64,000 bases of DNA, taken from an uncultured Vicinamibacterales bacterium (GTDB lineage: Bacteria; Acidobacteriota; Vicinamibacteria; Vicinamibacterales; UBA8438). This document shows positions 15,909-24,767 of this stretch, piece by piece. The notes below the pieces were generated by a model, which was given only the letters and a program-made list of their open reading frames with translations, made no database searches and was not told where the DNA came from. Position 1 is the first letter of the stretch, and every line of letters begins with the position of its first letter. Location of the stretch: positions 1,073,501 through 1,137,500 of the forward strand of contig OY282382.1 of assembly GCA_958295905.1 (NCBI GenBank). Direction: 5' to 3'. The position numbers and the translations under genes were made by a program.

Positions 15909-17744
15909 ATGAGTGACAGCGCCTCCGCCGCCGCGGTCTCTGCTCGGGCCGTCCGGGCCCTGGGCGGGGCCGAGCAGGCGGTCGCCAACCTCGCGCTGGC
16001 CGCGATGGTGGTGCTGCCGCTGGCCGAGATCGTCGTGCGGCCGCTGGTCGCCGGCGGCATCCCCGGCTCGATCCCGTTCGTCCAGCACTTCACGCTGTGG
16101 GTCGGCTTTCTCGGCGCCGCGCTCGCGGCGCGCGAGGGCAAGCTGATCGCGCTCGCGACGGCCACGTTCATCCCCGAGGGTCAGGTCCGGCGCGGCACCC
16201 AGGTGTTCGCGGCGGGGGTCGGCGCCGCGGTGTCCATGATCCTCGCGGCGGGGGCCTGGGATCTGATGCTGCTGGACCGCGACGACGGCACCATCATCGC
16301 GGCCGGGGTCCCGGTCTGGATCGCGCAAATCGTGCTGCCCGTCTCGTTCGCGGTCATCGCGGGGCGGCTCGTCTGGCGGGCGTCGCCGGCGTGGGCGGGG
16401 CGCGCGGCGGCGGGGCTCGGCATCCTCGCCGGGCTCTGGCTCGGCCTGTCGGCGGGCATCCTCGCCGAGGTCCCGCGCTGGCCGCTGATCTCGCTGGTGC
16501 TGGCCGCGGCGGTGCTCGGGGCGCCGATCTTCACGGTCCTGGGCGGGGCCGCGGTGCTGCTCTACCTGGGGGACGGCGACCTCCCGGTGCTGGTCACCAT
16601 CGAGACCTACTCCCTCGCGGTGCAGCCGCATCTGCCGGCGATTCCGCTGTTCACGCTGGCCGGGTTCATCCTCGCCCAGGGCAGGGCCTCGGAGCGGCTG
16701 CTCCGCGTGTTCCGGGCCGGCGTGGGCTGGATTCCCGGCGGCACCGCGATCGTCTGCGTCCTGCTGTGCGCGTTCTTCACGGTGTTCACGGGGGGCTCGG
16801 GGGTCACGATTCTCGCCCTCGGCGGCCTGCTGTTCCCGGCCCTCCTCAAGGACGGGTACCGGGACCGGTTCTCGCTCGGCCTGCTCACCGCGTCGGGGTC
16901 GCTGGGCCTGCTGTTCCCGCCGGCGATGCCCCTGATCCTGTACGCGATCGTCGCGCAGGTCGCGCCGGACGAGCTGTTCGTGGCGGGCATTCTGCCCGGC
17001 CTGCTGCTGGTGGGGCTGACCGCGGCGTGGGGCATGCGCGAGGGCGTCAAGACCGGCGCCGGCCGGCACGACTTCGGGTGGCCCGAGCTGCGCGCCGCGC
17101 TCTGGAACGCGAAGTGGGAGCTGACCATCCCGTTCGTGGTCCTGGGGGTGCTCTTCAGCGGCTTCGCCACCCTGGTCGAGACCGCCGCCTTCACGGCGCT
17201 GTACGCCGCGGTCGTCCAGGGGCTCATCCACCGCGACTTCACGCTCGGCCGCGGGCTGTACACGGCGTTCAGCGAGTGCGTGGTGCTCGTGGGCGGGGTG
17301 CTGATCATCCTGGGGGTCGCGGTCGGCTTCACCGCCTATCTCAACGACGCCGACGTGCCCTTTCTGATCGTCGAGTGGGCTGACGAGCACATCGGGTCGC
17401 GGCTCGTCTTCCTGCTCGGCTTGAACGTGTTCCTGCTGCTCGTGGGCTGTCTGATGGACATCTTCTCGGCCATCTTCGTCGTGGTGCCGCTGGTGGTGCC
17501 GGTGGCCGAGCAGTTCGACGTCGACCTGCTGCATCTGGGCATCATCTTCATCGCGAACCTCGAGCTCGGGTTCCTGACGCCGCCGGTGGGGTTGAACCTG
17601 TTCCTGGCGTCGTACCGGTTCGACCGGCCCCTGCTGGAGGTCTACCGCGCCTCGTTGCCCCTGCTGGCCATCCTGGGGCTGGGGGTGCTCATCATCACCT
17701 ACGCGCCATGGCTGACCCTGGGGCTCGTGGAATGGCTGCGGTAG
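15909..17744 (+). CDS. TRAP transporter fused small and large permease (DctQM)
   Basis: 611 residues, the length of a fused DctQ (about 170) and DctM (about 430). The N-terminal part has four predicted membrane segments with the DctQ-like region around FTLWVGFLGAALAAREGKLIAL. The large part has the usual hairpins and repeated glycine motifs, for example FFTVFTGGSGVTILALGGLLFPAL, GLLFPPAMPLILYAIVA and LELGFLTPPVGLNLFL, which are diagnostic of DctM. It couples sodium entry to uptake of the DctP ligand across the inner membrane. It follows the binding-protein gene closely, in one operon. Confidence 0.92.
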   Translation: MSDSASAAAVSARAVRALGGAEQAVANLALAAMVVLPLAEIVVRPLVAGGIPGSIPFVQHFTLWVGFLGAALAAREGKLIALATATFIPEGQVRRGTQVFAAGVGAAVSMILAAGAWDLMLLDRDDGTIIAAGVPVWIAQIVLPVSFAVIAGRLVWRASPAWAGRAAAGLGILAGLWLGLSAGILAEVPRWPLISLVLAAAVLGAPIFTVLGGAAVLLYLGDGDLPVLVTIETYSLAVQPHLPAIPLFTLAGFILAQGRASERLLRVFRAGVGWIPGGTAIVCVLLCAFFTVFTGGSGVTILALGGLLFPALLKDGYRDRFSLGLLTASGSLGLLFPPAMPLILYAIVAQVAPDELFVAGILPGLLLVGLTAAWGMREGVKTGAGRHDFGWPELRAALWNAKWELTIPFVVLGVLFSGFATLVETAAFTALYAAVVQGLIHRDFTLGRGLYTAFSECVVLVGGVLIILGVAVGFTAYLNDADVPFLIVEWADEHIGSRLVFLLGLNVFLLLVGCLMDIFSAIFVVVPLVVPVAEQFDVDLLHLGIIFIANLELGFLTPPVGLNLFLASYRFDRPLLEVYRASLPLLAILGLGVLIITYAPWLTLGLVEWLR

Positions 17745-18003
17745 CTCGGGCATGGCCGCCCGGCGGCGCTCCTGTCCGCCCCACCAACCCCCGATCCGCC
17801 CGCCGCAGCAGGGCGTTCGGCACCTTCACGCCGCCTTCACCGCGGCGCGGGGGCGCCGGGCCGGCGACCAACCCCGCGGCCGTCGGCGCCTCCGGAGGCG
17901 CCGACGTTCTGCGCCTCGGACGTCCCGCTCCAGAGTCGCCGCCGCGCGGCTCCCTGTCCCCACCGGCCCACCTGACGAACCTCGTTCCTCCCGGCGGGGC
18001 GGC
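17745..18003. other. GC-rich gap with a stem-loop, no gene
   Basis: No credible coding frame. It contains a stem-loop at about 17885-17910 (arms GAGGCGC/GCGCCTC on the minus strand, loop with AGAACG) that resembles the hairpin of the dispersed family described at 63203. The following M20 gene starts directly after. Confidence 0.4.
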
Positions 18004-19140
18004 GTGAACGATCCGGCTCTGGCGTTGCTGCGGGACTTGGTGGCGATCGATTCCGTCAATCCCGCGCTGGCCCCCGGGGGCGCCGGCGAGGCGGCCGTCG
18101 CCGGGCGCGTGGCCGCGGCGCTGCGGCGGGCCGGGCTCGACGTGGACGTGGCCGACGCCGCGCCCGGCCGTCCGAACGTGGTCGGGGTCATCGAGGGGCG
18201 CCGGCGGGGACGCACGCTGATGCTGTGCGGCCACCTCGACACGGTCGGCGTCGCGGGGATGCGCGATCCGTTCACGCCGGTCGTGCGCGACGGGCGTCTC
18301 TACGGCCGCGGCGCGCAGGACATGAAGAGCGGCGTCGCCGCGATGATCGATGCCGCGGTCCGGCTCGCCGTTCGCGGCGGGCTGCCGTCCGGCCGGCTCG
18401 TGGTGGCGGCGGTCGCCGACGAAGAGCACGCCAGCCTGGGCGCCGACGCCCTGGTGCGGGACCATGGCGCCGACGGCGCGGTCGTGACCGAGCCGACCGA
18501 TCTGCGGATGGCCGCGTGCCACAAGGGGTTCGAGTGGGTCGAGGTCGAGACCCGCGGCCGCGCCGCCCACGGGAGCCGTCCGGCCGACGGGCGCGACGCC
18601 ATCCTGCGCATGGGCCGGGTCCTGCACCGCCTCGAGGCCATCGATGCCCGGCTCGCGGCGGGGCCGTCGCACCCCCTGCTGGGGCCGGCGTCGCTCCATG
18701 CCTCGACCGTCGCCGGGGGCCGCGAGCTCAGCGTCTATCCCGATCTGTGCCGCCTGTCGTTCGAACGCCGGACCCTGCCGGGGGAACCCCCGGACGCCGG
18801 CTTGGCCGAGGCGCAGGGCATCCTCGACACGCTGGCGCGGGATGACGCCGGGTTCGAGGGCTCGGCCCGGCAGATCTTCACGCGCGCCGCGCATGAGCTG
18901 CCGGTCGCCCATCCGGTCTGCCGAACGCTGGCCCGGGTGCTGGACCGGCGGGGCGAGGTTCCTGACCCGACCGGCATGTCGTTCTGGACCGATGCGGCGA
19001 TTCTGACTGCGGCGGGAACCCCGGCGGTGCTGTTCGGACCGCGCGGCGCCGGTCTGCACAGCCGCGAAGAGTACGTCGAAATCGATTCCGTCCTCACCTG
19101 CCGCGACGTCCTGATCGATCTCGCCCGGGACTTCTGCTGA
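18004..19140 (+). CDS. M20-family metallopeptidase (ArgE/DapE-like)
   Basis: 378 residues from GTG 18004. It has the di-zinc M20 signatures: GHLDTVG (metal His and Asp), GRGAQDMKSG (bridging Asp), VADEEHASLGADAL (catalytic Glu-Glu) and a late histidine in GAGLHSREEYVEI. The small dimerisation domain (VETRGRAAHGSRPADGRDAI) is intact, which fits cytosolic deacetylases or dipeptidases of the ArgE/DapE/CPG2 type. No signal peptide. It may hydrolyse an N-acylated compound taken up by the preceding TRAP transporter (inference from same-strand proximity, 259 bp). The start is chosen because family homology begins a few residues in; a Shine-Dalgarno is weak. Confidence 0.85.
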   Translation: MNDPALALLRDLVAIDSVNPALAPGGAGEAAVAGRVAAALRRAGLDVDVADAAPGRPNVVGVIEGRRRGRTLMLCGHLDTVGVAGMRDPFTPVVRDGRLYGRGAQDMKSGVAAMIDAAVRLAVRGGLPSGRLVVAAVADEEHASLGADALVRDHGADGAVVTEPTDLRMAACHKGFEWVEVETRGRAAHGSRPADGRDAILRMGRVLHRLEAIDARLAAGPSHPLLGPASLHASTVAGGRELSVYPDLCRLSFERRTLPGEPPDAGLAEAQGILDTLARDDAGFEGSARQIFTRAAHELPVAHPVCRTLARVLDRRGEVPDPTGMSFWTDAAILTAAGTPAVLFGPRGAGLHSREEYVEIDSVLTCRDVLIDLARDFC

Positions 19141-19182
19141 CGGCGCCCTGGTCTTTTTGTCAAGACTTGGCGCTGTCAACTT

Positions 19183-19355
19183 CAGGGGCATCCCACGCTG
19201 ACTGCGCGTGACGGCTCGCCCCCGATTCAAGGGGTCGCCACCGTCTTGCCGACGGCCCGGCGCCGCGTGAGACCCACGATTCCGTACGTCCGGAGCCCCA
19301 GGACCCGCCGCGATTCTGCCTGCGCACGGCGGTGGCGGCGTGCGGGATGGTCCTG
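19183..19355 (+). mobile_element. MITE family A, copy 1
   Basis: Non-coding element of 173 bp. Left end CAGGGGCATCCCACGCT; right end decayed to GTGCGGGATGGTCCTG. The sequence CTGTCAACT stands just before (with one extra T) and directly after the element, a 9-bp target duplication. About 90% alike by eye to the copies at 20909 and 47134. Confidence 0.85.
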
Positions 19356-19733
19356 CTGTCAACTCATTGGATGCTGGCGGCTGTTCGCAGTTCTTGAACA
19401 CGGGCGGTTCCCCGGCAGCGTAGCGGGACAGGCTGCTCCGAAGCCGCCGGGGGTCGGCGCGGGGAGGCCGGCCTGCAGCCGGTTGTTTGCCTGCGATCGG
19501 TAACTGGGATCCTCGACGAGGAGTGAAGGCGACCGCCTCCCGGAATCTGCACCGTAGAACGGCGCGGATTCCTGGAGGGTTGGTTGGGCGGCGATCGGAA
19601 CCGCAGGCGACGGTTTCCGGGCTGGGGAGTCTGCGCCGCAGGAAATTATGAGCACCATATGTTGCGCAAGCGCCGGCGATTGACCGCTATATATGGTGTT
19701 GGATCGGACCCCAGGCCGTTCTGGGGCGATGCA
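19356..19733. other. Repeat-bearing gap downstream of the acyltransferase
   Basis: No gene seen. It has an AT-richer stretch with the inverted pair CACCATAT (19653-19660) and ATATGGTG (19691-19698), the family B copy at 19541, and the palindrome GCACTAGTGC (19731-19740). The acyltransferase stop codon lies inside that palindrome. Confidence 0.5.
19541..19626 (+). repeat. Family B repeat, copy 1 (stem-loop plus conserved tail)
   Basis: The stem GGAATCTGCACCG / CGGCGCGGATTCC encloses loop TAGAA (19542-19572; 12 of 13 pairs if one G-T is allowed). A tail with GGAGGGTTGGTTGGGCGGCG follows. The same hairpin and tail occur at 63204-63290. Confidence 0.8.
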
Positions 19734-20864
19734 CTAGTGCGTCAGCCGGGAGCCGCCGCGGTCGTGCAGCAGATGGTTCAGGGTTCGCCCGTAGTAGCGG
19801 AGGATGTGGCGGTTGCGGACCCGGAATCGCTCGCCCTCGACGACGATGATCCCCCGTGTTGCGAGGGGTTCGGCGGCTTGGTCGACGGCGTCGCGGCCGC
19901 AGTCGACACCGAGATTGGCGGGCACGAGGCGGAGGGCGTCGAGCAATTGGTCGATGCGGTCTTCGAGGTCGCGCCGCCGCATGGACGGCCGGAGGGTGGT
20001 GGCCACCAAGGCCGTCGGCAACACCTTGTAGAGCCGCCCGATGGCGTCGCGGGTTCGGCGGGTCAGGGCCACGAGATCGCGGCGCGACTCGGGGTCGGCC
20101 GTCGCGAGGGGTATGGGCTGCCCGAAGGTGACGAACGCGCGCGTCCGGTAGCCCACGGCGTGGTTCACCATCTCCGCCACTTCCGTCGTGAAGAGCCGCT
20201 GGCGCCGTTTGACCCGCTGGCGCGCCAAGGTCTGGTCCTCGAGCACGAGGTCGTAGGCGATGGCCGCCGGCACGATCACCACGTCCGGCCGCCGGGCCTG
20301 CAGGACCGCTTGCAGCAATCCCGTCTTCAGCGTCTTGAACTCGCCGCTGTAGCTGCGTCCGCCCTCCGGGTAGAGGAACAGGTCGTGCCGTTGCACGAGC
20401 TCGGCCACGTACGCCCGCAGCGTCGCCAGATAGGCGGGGTCGCGGGAGTCGCGGCGGATGGGGACGGCGCCGGTGACGTAACGGTTCAACAGCCCCATGG
20501 CGCCGTTGAACAGGTTGATGCCGGCGGTGATGACGGGGGGGCGGACCCCGTGGTCGTCGAGCACCACGAGCTCGACGAGGTAGTCCATGTGGCTCTTGTG
20601 GTTCGAGGCGTAGATGACCCGGTTCGATCGGGTGGCCGCCTGCGCCCGCTCGACGTGTTCCGGATGCTGCAGTATCTTTCGGAGAATCGGGTACAGCGGG
20701 TGCTTCAGGGCGCGATACATCTGGTATCGCTGGGTCGTCCTGAGCTCCTTGAGGTAGGACGCTATCCGTACCTGGGCCTCGTCGCGACTCAGTCTCGTAC
20801 CGCCGCGGAGATACCGCGCCACCTCCTCTCGGGACAGCACCGCCTGAGTGATCTCGTCGTCCAC
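19734..20864 (-). CDS. PlsB-like glycerol-3-phosphate 1-O-acyltransferase
   Basis: 376 residues from GTG 20864-20862. Acyltransferase motif I NHKSHMDYL (H-x4-D) carries the catalytic histidine and aspartate; motif III is YPEGGRSYSGEFKTLKTGL, and motif IV is around VVIVPAAIAYD. These match the PlsB/GPAT and DHAPAT class rather than PlsC. The enzyme would acylate position 1 of glycerol 3-phosphate at the inner membrane to start phospholipid synthesis. It is shorter than E. coli PlsB (about 800 residues) and lacks its N-terminal part. The frame stays open upstream only because it runs into the repeat at 20909. A TATAGT box ends 7 nt before the start. Confidence 0.8.
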   Translation of the reverse strand: MDDEITQAVLSREEVARYLRGGTRLSRDEAQVRIASYLKELRTTQRYQMYRALKHPLYPILRKILQHPEHVERAQAATRSNRVIYASNHKSHMDYLVELVVLDDHGVRPPVITAGINLFNGAMGLLNRYVTGAVPIRRDSRDPAYLATLRAYVAELVQRHDLFLYPEGGRSYSGEFKTLKTGLLQAVLQARRPDVVIVPAAIAYDLVLEDQTLARQRVKRRQRLFTTEVAEMVNHAVGYRTRAFVTFGQPIPLATADPESRRDLVALTRRTRDAIGRLYKVLPTALVATTLRPSMRRRDLEDRIDQLLDALRLVPANLGVDCGRDAVDQAAEPLATRGIIVVEGERFRVRNRHILRYYGRTLNHLLHDRGGSRLTH

Positions 20865-20871
20865 GGGCGCA

Positions 20872-20877
20872 ACTATA
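20872..20877 (-). promoter_or_regulatory. Possible -10 box for the acyltransferase gene
   Basis: TATAGT on the minus strand, 7 nt before the GTG start. If used, the transcript would begin at or very near the start codon (leaderless), in line with the absence of a ribosome site. No clear -35; a direct repeat GGCGAGAC lies upstream. Confidence 0.3.
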
Positions 20878-20908
20878 CCACCGGCCGGGTCTCGCCCGTC
20901 TCGCCCGG

Positions 20909-21080
20909 CAGGGGCACCCACGCTGACTGCGCGTGACGGCTCGCCCCCGGTTCGAGGGGTCGCCACCGTCTTGCCGACCGGCCGGTGCCGCGCGAGACCC
21001 ACGATTCCGCATGTCCGGAGCCCCGGGACCCGCCACGATTCCGCCTGCGCACGGCGGTGGCGGAGCGTGGGATGGTCCTG
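20909..21080 (+). mobile_element. MITE family A, copy 2
   Basis: 172 bp with left end CAGGGGCA-CCCACGCT (one base missing) and right end AGCGTGGGATGGTCCTG. The flanks are similar but decayed (CTCGCCCGG left, CCTGCCCGG one base outside right, 7 of 9). Lies 45 bp upstream of the acyltransferase start. Confidence 0.85.
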
Positions 21081-21395
21081 GCCTGCCCGGGGCGGCTCGT
21101 GGCGGCGATTTCATCGTGCAGGGCATCGCCGGCGCCGAGCGGCCCCGTCCCGCCGTGGCGGCCCGTGGTGGACCCGCGTCGCACCGAGAGCGGTGAGGGC
21201 CGTCGTTGCCGTCACGGAGCGAGGGGGGCCGCCGTGGTGGACGCCGCGCGGCGGCGGGGGCGCCGGGGGCGGCGGCGGGCTGCGGCGGGCTGCGGCGGGC
21301 TGCGGGACGTCCCGCCCGATCCAGGTGCGACGAGGGTGCCCGTCGGGTCCATCACAACCGCGGACTGCACGCGGTCCGACGAATGACGCCCCGTC

Positions 21396-21448
21396 GGGGC
21401 GGGATGCCCTTGCCGCGCGAATGCAGCGCGGACCTTCGCCACGGGCTG
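21396..21448 (+). repeat. Family C repeat, copy 1
   Basis: About 53 bp from GGGGCGGGATGC to CTTCGCCACGGGCTG, with the middle motif GCGAATGCAGCG. Similar copies at 26273 (inverted), 36316, 51452 and 56727. Confidence 0.7.
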
Positions 21449-21554
21449 ACCGCCTGGCTGTTCGCGAGGCTCCCGCCTCGGACCGGCGAGGTGTCGGGTT
21501 TCCGTGATCGCGGACGCTCCGGTCCCGTCCATCGCTGGCGAACACGACGCGATC

Positions 21555-21662
21555 GGGACAATCGTCGGCTTGCGGCTTCCGCTTGGCGCCCAACCAACCC
21601 TCCACGGAGTCCGCCTCCTGCGGGAAGCGGAGCCGCTCTACGGCGCAGATTCCCCGGTCCGA
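21555..21662 (-). repeat. Family B repeat, copy 3 (inverted)
   Basis: On the minus strand it reads GGGGAATCTGCGCCGTAGA, then about 20 bp of extra sequence in the stem-loop, then GGCGGACTCC and GGAGGGTTGGTTGGGCG. It is the same order as the other copies with an expanded loop side. Confidence 0.7.
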
Positions 21663-21771
21663 AGGTCATCCGTAGCGCCGGGCGCCAGTTTCAGCGCTGG
21701 CACCACCGTCCACCGGCGGTTCAATCGTCCCGCGGCCTCCTGCCGGCCGTCGCGGGAATCCATTCGTCGCT

Positions 21772-24003
21772 TCATTCACTTCCGACGTTCAATGCCGAGA
21801 GTATCTTCCTGGTGCTGTCCTGAACGGCGGACGTCGGGTCCAGAAACTCCGCCCCTGCGACCAGATGGTACCATGGGGATCGGGGTCCAGCCGCGCCAAT
21901 CCCGGGCACCTCCAGCCGGTCGTGAGACTCCAGAAGGTCGCGCAGACTTGGCCAGAGCGGTGAGCGCAGGATCCTCTTGGCCGCCGGATCGTCGTTGTCC
22001 CTGCCCGACCGTATCGCATACTGTCTCATCGATATGCGTGCGAACTTTTCCAGCAGGTACCACCTTTGGTCCGGATCGGGGCCGTCCCGATCGAGCGGCC
22101 CAGGTCTTGCGGACTGCTGCTCGATCCATTCCGACGGGGAGTCGATTCGTCGGGGTTCGGACCTCTCGAAGCTGATGACCAACTCGACCTTCGGGACGCT
22201 CTCCCCGAACCTGACGAACGGATCGACGGTCAGTTCGTATACGAAGACGTTCGAGAAGTGAACGCCGCGAAGATCCGTGCCCCGGACGTCGAGGCGATGA
22301 ATGTCGCAACGCACTAGGCGCACCTGCTGTGCGCCAAGCAGATCGGCCATCCAGACGTCGCTCAATGCAAGGTCTGCGAGGTGGAGAGGCTCTTCCCCCG
22401 ATTCCCCGTCTTCCGCCAGGGGGGCAAAGGCCAGGAGCAGTCCGCCGACGTTCGCCTGTAGATGGTCGTAGCCGTTCGCCTGGCGAAGTCCGGCGAGCAA
22501 ACTCTCGCGAAGCCGGCCCTGTTCGTCGGGGGTCCGGCGCCGCGCGACGCGATTGAATATCCGGAAGTCGTCCGCGCTCAACGGCACGCGGTGCAATCCC
22601 GTCGATGCGCGGTGTTCGGCAGAATGATCGAAAACGCTGTGTGCGAAGAAATACGACCTGACCGTTTCGTGAGGGAATGAACGCTTGCCGCCGTCGCCCG
22701 GGGTCTCCTCCAGGAGCGCCAGCGCGCCGGCGCGCTGCGCGAGCGCGTTGGCCGTCTCCGCATCGGCGCTGTCCGTGAAGACTTCCTCGATCACCAGCCC
22801 CACCAGTTCCACGTCCACGGTGCTGGTCTCGTCGTCCATCATCATCAGCGCGGTCTCCGAGAGAACCCGGCGATAGAGCGTGGATGCGAGCTCGGGATCG
22901 ATGTCCGACGCCTCTCCTGTCAACTTGGGCCCTTCTCTCCTGATGATGCACTCCATCAGGTCCGCGACCGGGTCGCCTTGCGCCTCCTGAAACCGATCCG
23001 GTCCGAGATCCGCGATCTGCGAAACGAAGAACGGTCGCCCGAGATATCCGATCTCGTTTACCTGCTTCTCGACGAGTTCGAGTTCCCGGTCTCGACCGCT
23101 CCACTTGCCGCGGCGGGACAACCAGGCGCGCACTGCGCCGCCCGGAGGATGCTCCACGTGCAGCAGCGTTATGGAATGGCGGTCCACCGTATTTCCCAGG
23201 CCTTGGTGAACGGTGTCGACGTCGAGCATCGTGTCGCGGCCGGCCAGCACGCACGTGCCCTTTCCGTCGAGATCCCGGATGAAGTCCCGCAACGCCCCCC
23301 AAGCGCGGGCGTAGCCCCGGCTGTCAGAGAGCTCGTCGAAGCCGTCGATGGCCACCTGGACCGCGCCGCGCCGAACCAGCGGTTTCAGTTCTTCCTCCAC
23401 GAAACCGGCGCGCAGGCTCGACAACGTGCCCGCGATGCGGTCGCTCAACGAGGTGAGCACCTTGCCTCGGCTTTCGATGTGGAGAAGCAGAGGCGCGCCC
23501 GACGTGTACGAGGCGGGCGCGGCCCGGCGACGCACGATGCGCTCGATGAGGTGGCTCTTGCCGACGCCGGCGGCGCCGTTGACGACGAAGACGCGCAGCC
23601 CCGTCTTCCGGGATTCCAGTCTGTCGCAGACGCTGTTGAACGTCAGAGTGGTGGTCGTGCCGCTGCCGCACTCTATCCGGCCCGCGTTCGGCAAGGGCTC
23701 CTTCATCTCGCCCGTCGTCTCGTCGGCGAGGTTTTTTGTGACGTGCAATTGCGCGCTGGCGAAACGGCGGAGATTGGCGAACGCCTCGCTGGCCAGCAGG
23801 CCCGTGAGACTGTGGTATCGTGGCTGTCCCGGACCGCGCAGCGTGCTGATGGCGCCGTCCGCATCACGCCGAATCGCGAATTCCTCGCCCCTTCGCACGA
23901 AGGCCGCGGTCCACCCATCGACGTTCGGCGATGTCCGGAAGGCTTCGAATGGGTCCGCGAACAATCGAAGGTCCTCGATTTCCTCACGCAGGACGTCATT
24001 CAT
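21772..24003 (-). CDS. STAND/NACHT-like NTPase with pentapeptide-like region, partner of NYN nuclease
   Basis: 743 residues; ATG 24003-24001 overlaps the stop of the upstream NYN gene (ATGA). The N-terminal part (1-125) is unassigned. The P-loop is NGAAGVGKSH (142-151), Walker B VQVAIDGFDEL (215-225) and a sensor-like CVLAGRD (251-257), the arrangement of STAND (NACHT/NLR-like) ATPases. A helical and winged-helix stretch follows, then pentapeptide-like repeats (LHLADLALSDVWMADLLGAQ ... LDVRGTDLRGVHF, about 545-600) and an unassigned C-terminal part. STAND proteins sense a ligand, oligomerise and switch on an effector. The effector here is probably the adjacent nuclease. Fold class is strong; the defence role is inferred. 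Confidence 0.8.
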   Translation of the reverse strand: MNDVLREEIEDLRLFADPFEAFRTSPNVDGWTAAFVRRGEEFAIRRDADGAISTLRGPGQPRYHSLTGLLASEAFANLRRFASAQLHVTKNLADETTGEMKEPLPNAGRIECGSGTTTTLTFNSVCDRLESRKTGLRVFVVNGAAGVGKSHLIERIVRRRAAPASYTSGAPLLLHIESRGKVLTSLSDRIAGTLSSLRAGFVEEELKPLVRRGAVQVAIDGFDELSDSRGYARAWGALRDFIRDLDGKGTCVLAGRDTMLDVDTVHQGLGNTVDRHSITLLHVEHPPGGAVRAWLSRRGKWSGRDRELELVEKQVNEIGYLGRPFFVSQIADLGPDRFQEAQGDPVADLMECIIRREGPKLTGEASDIDPELASTLYRRVLSETALMMMDDETSTVDVELVGLVIEEVFTDSADAETANALAQRAGALALLEETPGDGGKRSFPHETVRSYFFAHSVFDHSAEHRASTGLHRVPLSADDFRIFNRVARRRTPDEQGRLRESLLAGLRQANGYDHLQANVGGLLLAFAPLAEDGESGEEPLHLADLALSDVWMADLLGAQQVRLVRCDIHRLDVRGTDLRGVHFSNVFVYELTVDPFVRFGESVPKVELVISFERSEPRRIDSPSEWIEQQSARPGPLDRDGPDPDQRWYLLEKFARISMRQYAIRSGRDNDDPAAKRILRSPLWPSLRDLLESHDRLEVPGIGAAGPRSPWYHLVAGAEFLDPTSAVQDSTRKILSALNVGSE

Positions 24004-24653
24004 GGTTCGACGCTCTCATAAGTGGTGACGAGATCCTCGGCATGCGTCATGAATCGACTGATCGTTCCCGGCCGCCTCAACATGCCGACCTTGGCCCCCA
24101 CGGCCTCCGCCGCGAATATGCCCGGCAGCATGTCGTCGTCATCGGACACCACGACGTAGCGGTCGGCCTCCTTCCGCATCGCCAGACCGAGAAGATCCGC
24201 GATGAGCGCAGTGTCCACCATCTTTTCCGTCGGCTCTCCGGCACGGCGCCTCAGCGTGGCGAGAAGGTGGACATCGTGCTTCGGAGCCAGTCGTCTGTCC
24301 GATGCGCACGCAAGCCGGGCACCGAGCTGAATGCCGTCATCTCCCCCGAGAAACGCCACGCGGCCGTCACGATACGTCCGGACCCTGCCCGCGACTTTTT
24401 CGCGGATTCCGGCGATGCCCTGAAAGTAGTTCGTTCTGGTCTTCCCCTCGTGCCACCCCGCGTACAACCGCAGCCGCACCCGGTATCGCGGTCCGCCAGC
24501 GGACCCCAAGTAGTCCGACACCACCCGTTCGACGTGTTCGAGGGCCGTTTTGGCGGCCGCGTCCAGACGTTTGCGGCGAGTGGCCCCCGAAGCGATAAGC
24601 GCGGTCTTCCAGTCAACGAAGCCGATCGCCGTCTGGAAACGCCTGGTCGACAT
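24000..24653 (-). CDS. NYN-domain (PIN-like) putative ribonuclease
   Basis: 217 residues. NYN/PIN-like acidic motifs are in order: GFVDWKT (D14), EKMVDTALIADLL (E143, D147, D153) and VVVSDDDDMLP (D171-D174). These acidic residues bind the metal in the family, and the KxVD and SDxDD elements are diagnostic. The protein has no membrane segment. It is first of two genes and its stop overlaps the start of the STAND ATPase. NYN proteins cut RNA in eukaryotes and bacteria. A nuclease joined to a STAND sensor suggests an abortive-infection type system, with the ATPase controlling when the nuclease acts (inference). No upstream gene belongs to the unit. Confidence 0.82.
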   Translation of the reverse strand: MSTRRFQTAIGFVDWKTALIASGATRRKRLDAAAKTALEHVERVVSDYLGSAGGPRYRVRLRLYAGWHEGKTRTNYFQGIAGIREKVAGRVRTYRDGRVAFLGGDDGIQLGARLACASDRRLAPKHDVHLLATLRRRAGEPTEKMVDTALIADLLGLAMRKEADRYVVVSDDDDMLPGIFAAEAVGAKVGMLRRPGTISRFMTHAEDLVTTYESVEP

Positions 24654-24767
24654 GTTCAGAACGCCGTGTGCGCGGCAAGCCGGGGGTTCGGCGGCGCATC
24701 GGTCCCGCCCGGGCTCACCGCCGGTGTCTTCGTTCCGCCGGGCGGCGTCGGGGGCCGGCGGGGACGT

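Larger units (their letters stand above)
21081..21771. other. Repeat-rich gap without a gene
   Basis: Holds a 10-bp unit GGGCTGCGGC three times in tandem near 21277-21306, a family C repeat at 21396 and an inverted family B repeat at 21555. No frame shows recognisable protein features. Confidence 0.5.

Noticed and set aside
13857..17753. Very long open frame (1,298 codons) on the minus strand opposite the TRAP genes
   Set aside because: It is rich in Arg, Gln, Pro, Asp and Glu with no domain motifs, and lies antisense to four well-supported genes; it is a by-product of high GC content.
19584..20936. 450-codon plus-strand frame over the acyltransferase gene
   Set aside because: Antisense to a gene with intact NHxSHxDY-type motifs; no domain recognised in its own translation.
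20887..21002. N-terminal extension of the PlsB-like protein (46 residues)
   Set aside because: The extra codons come from the MITE A copy and its flank and match no acyltransferase; GTG 20864 fits the family start.
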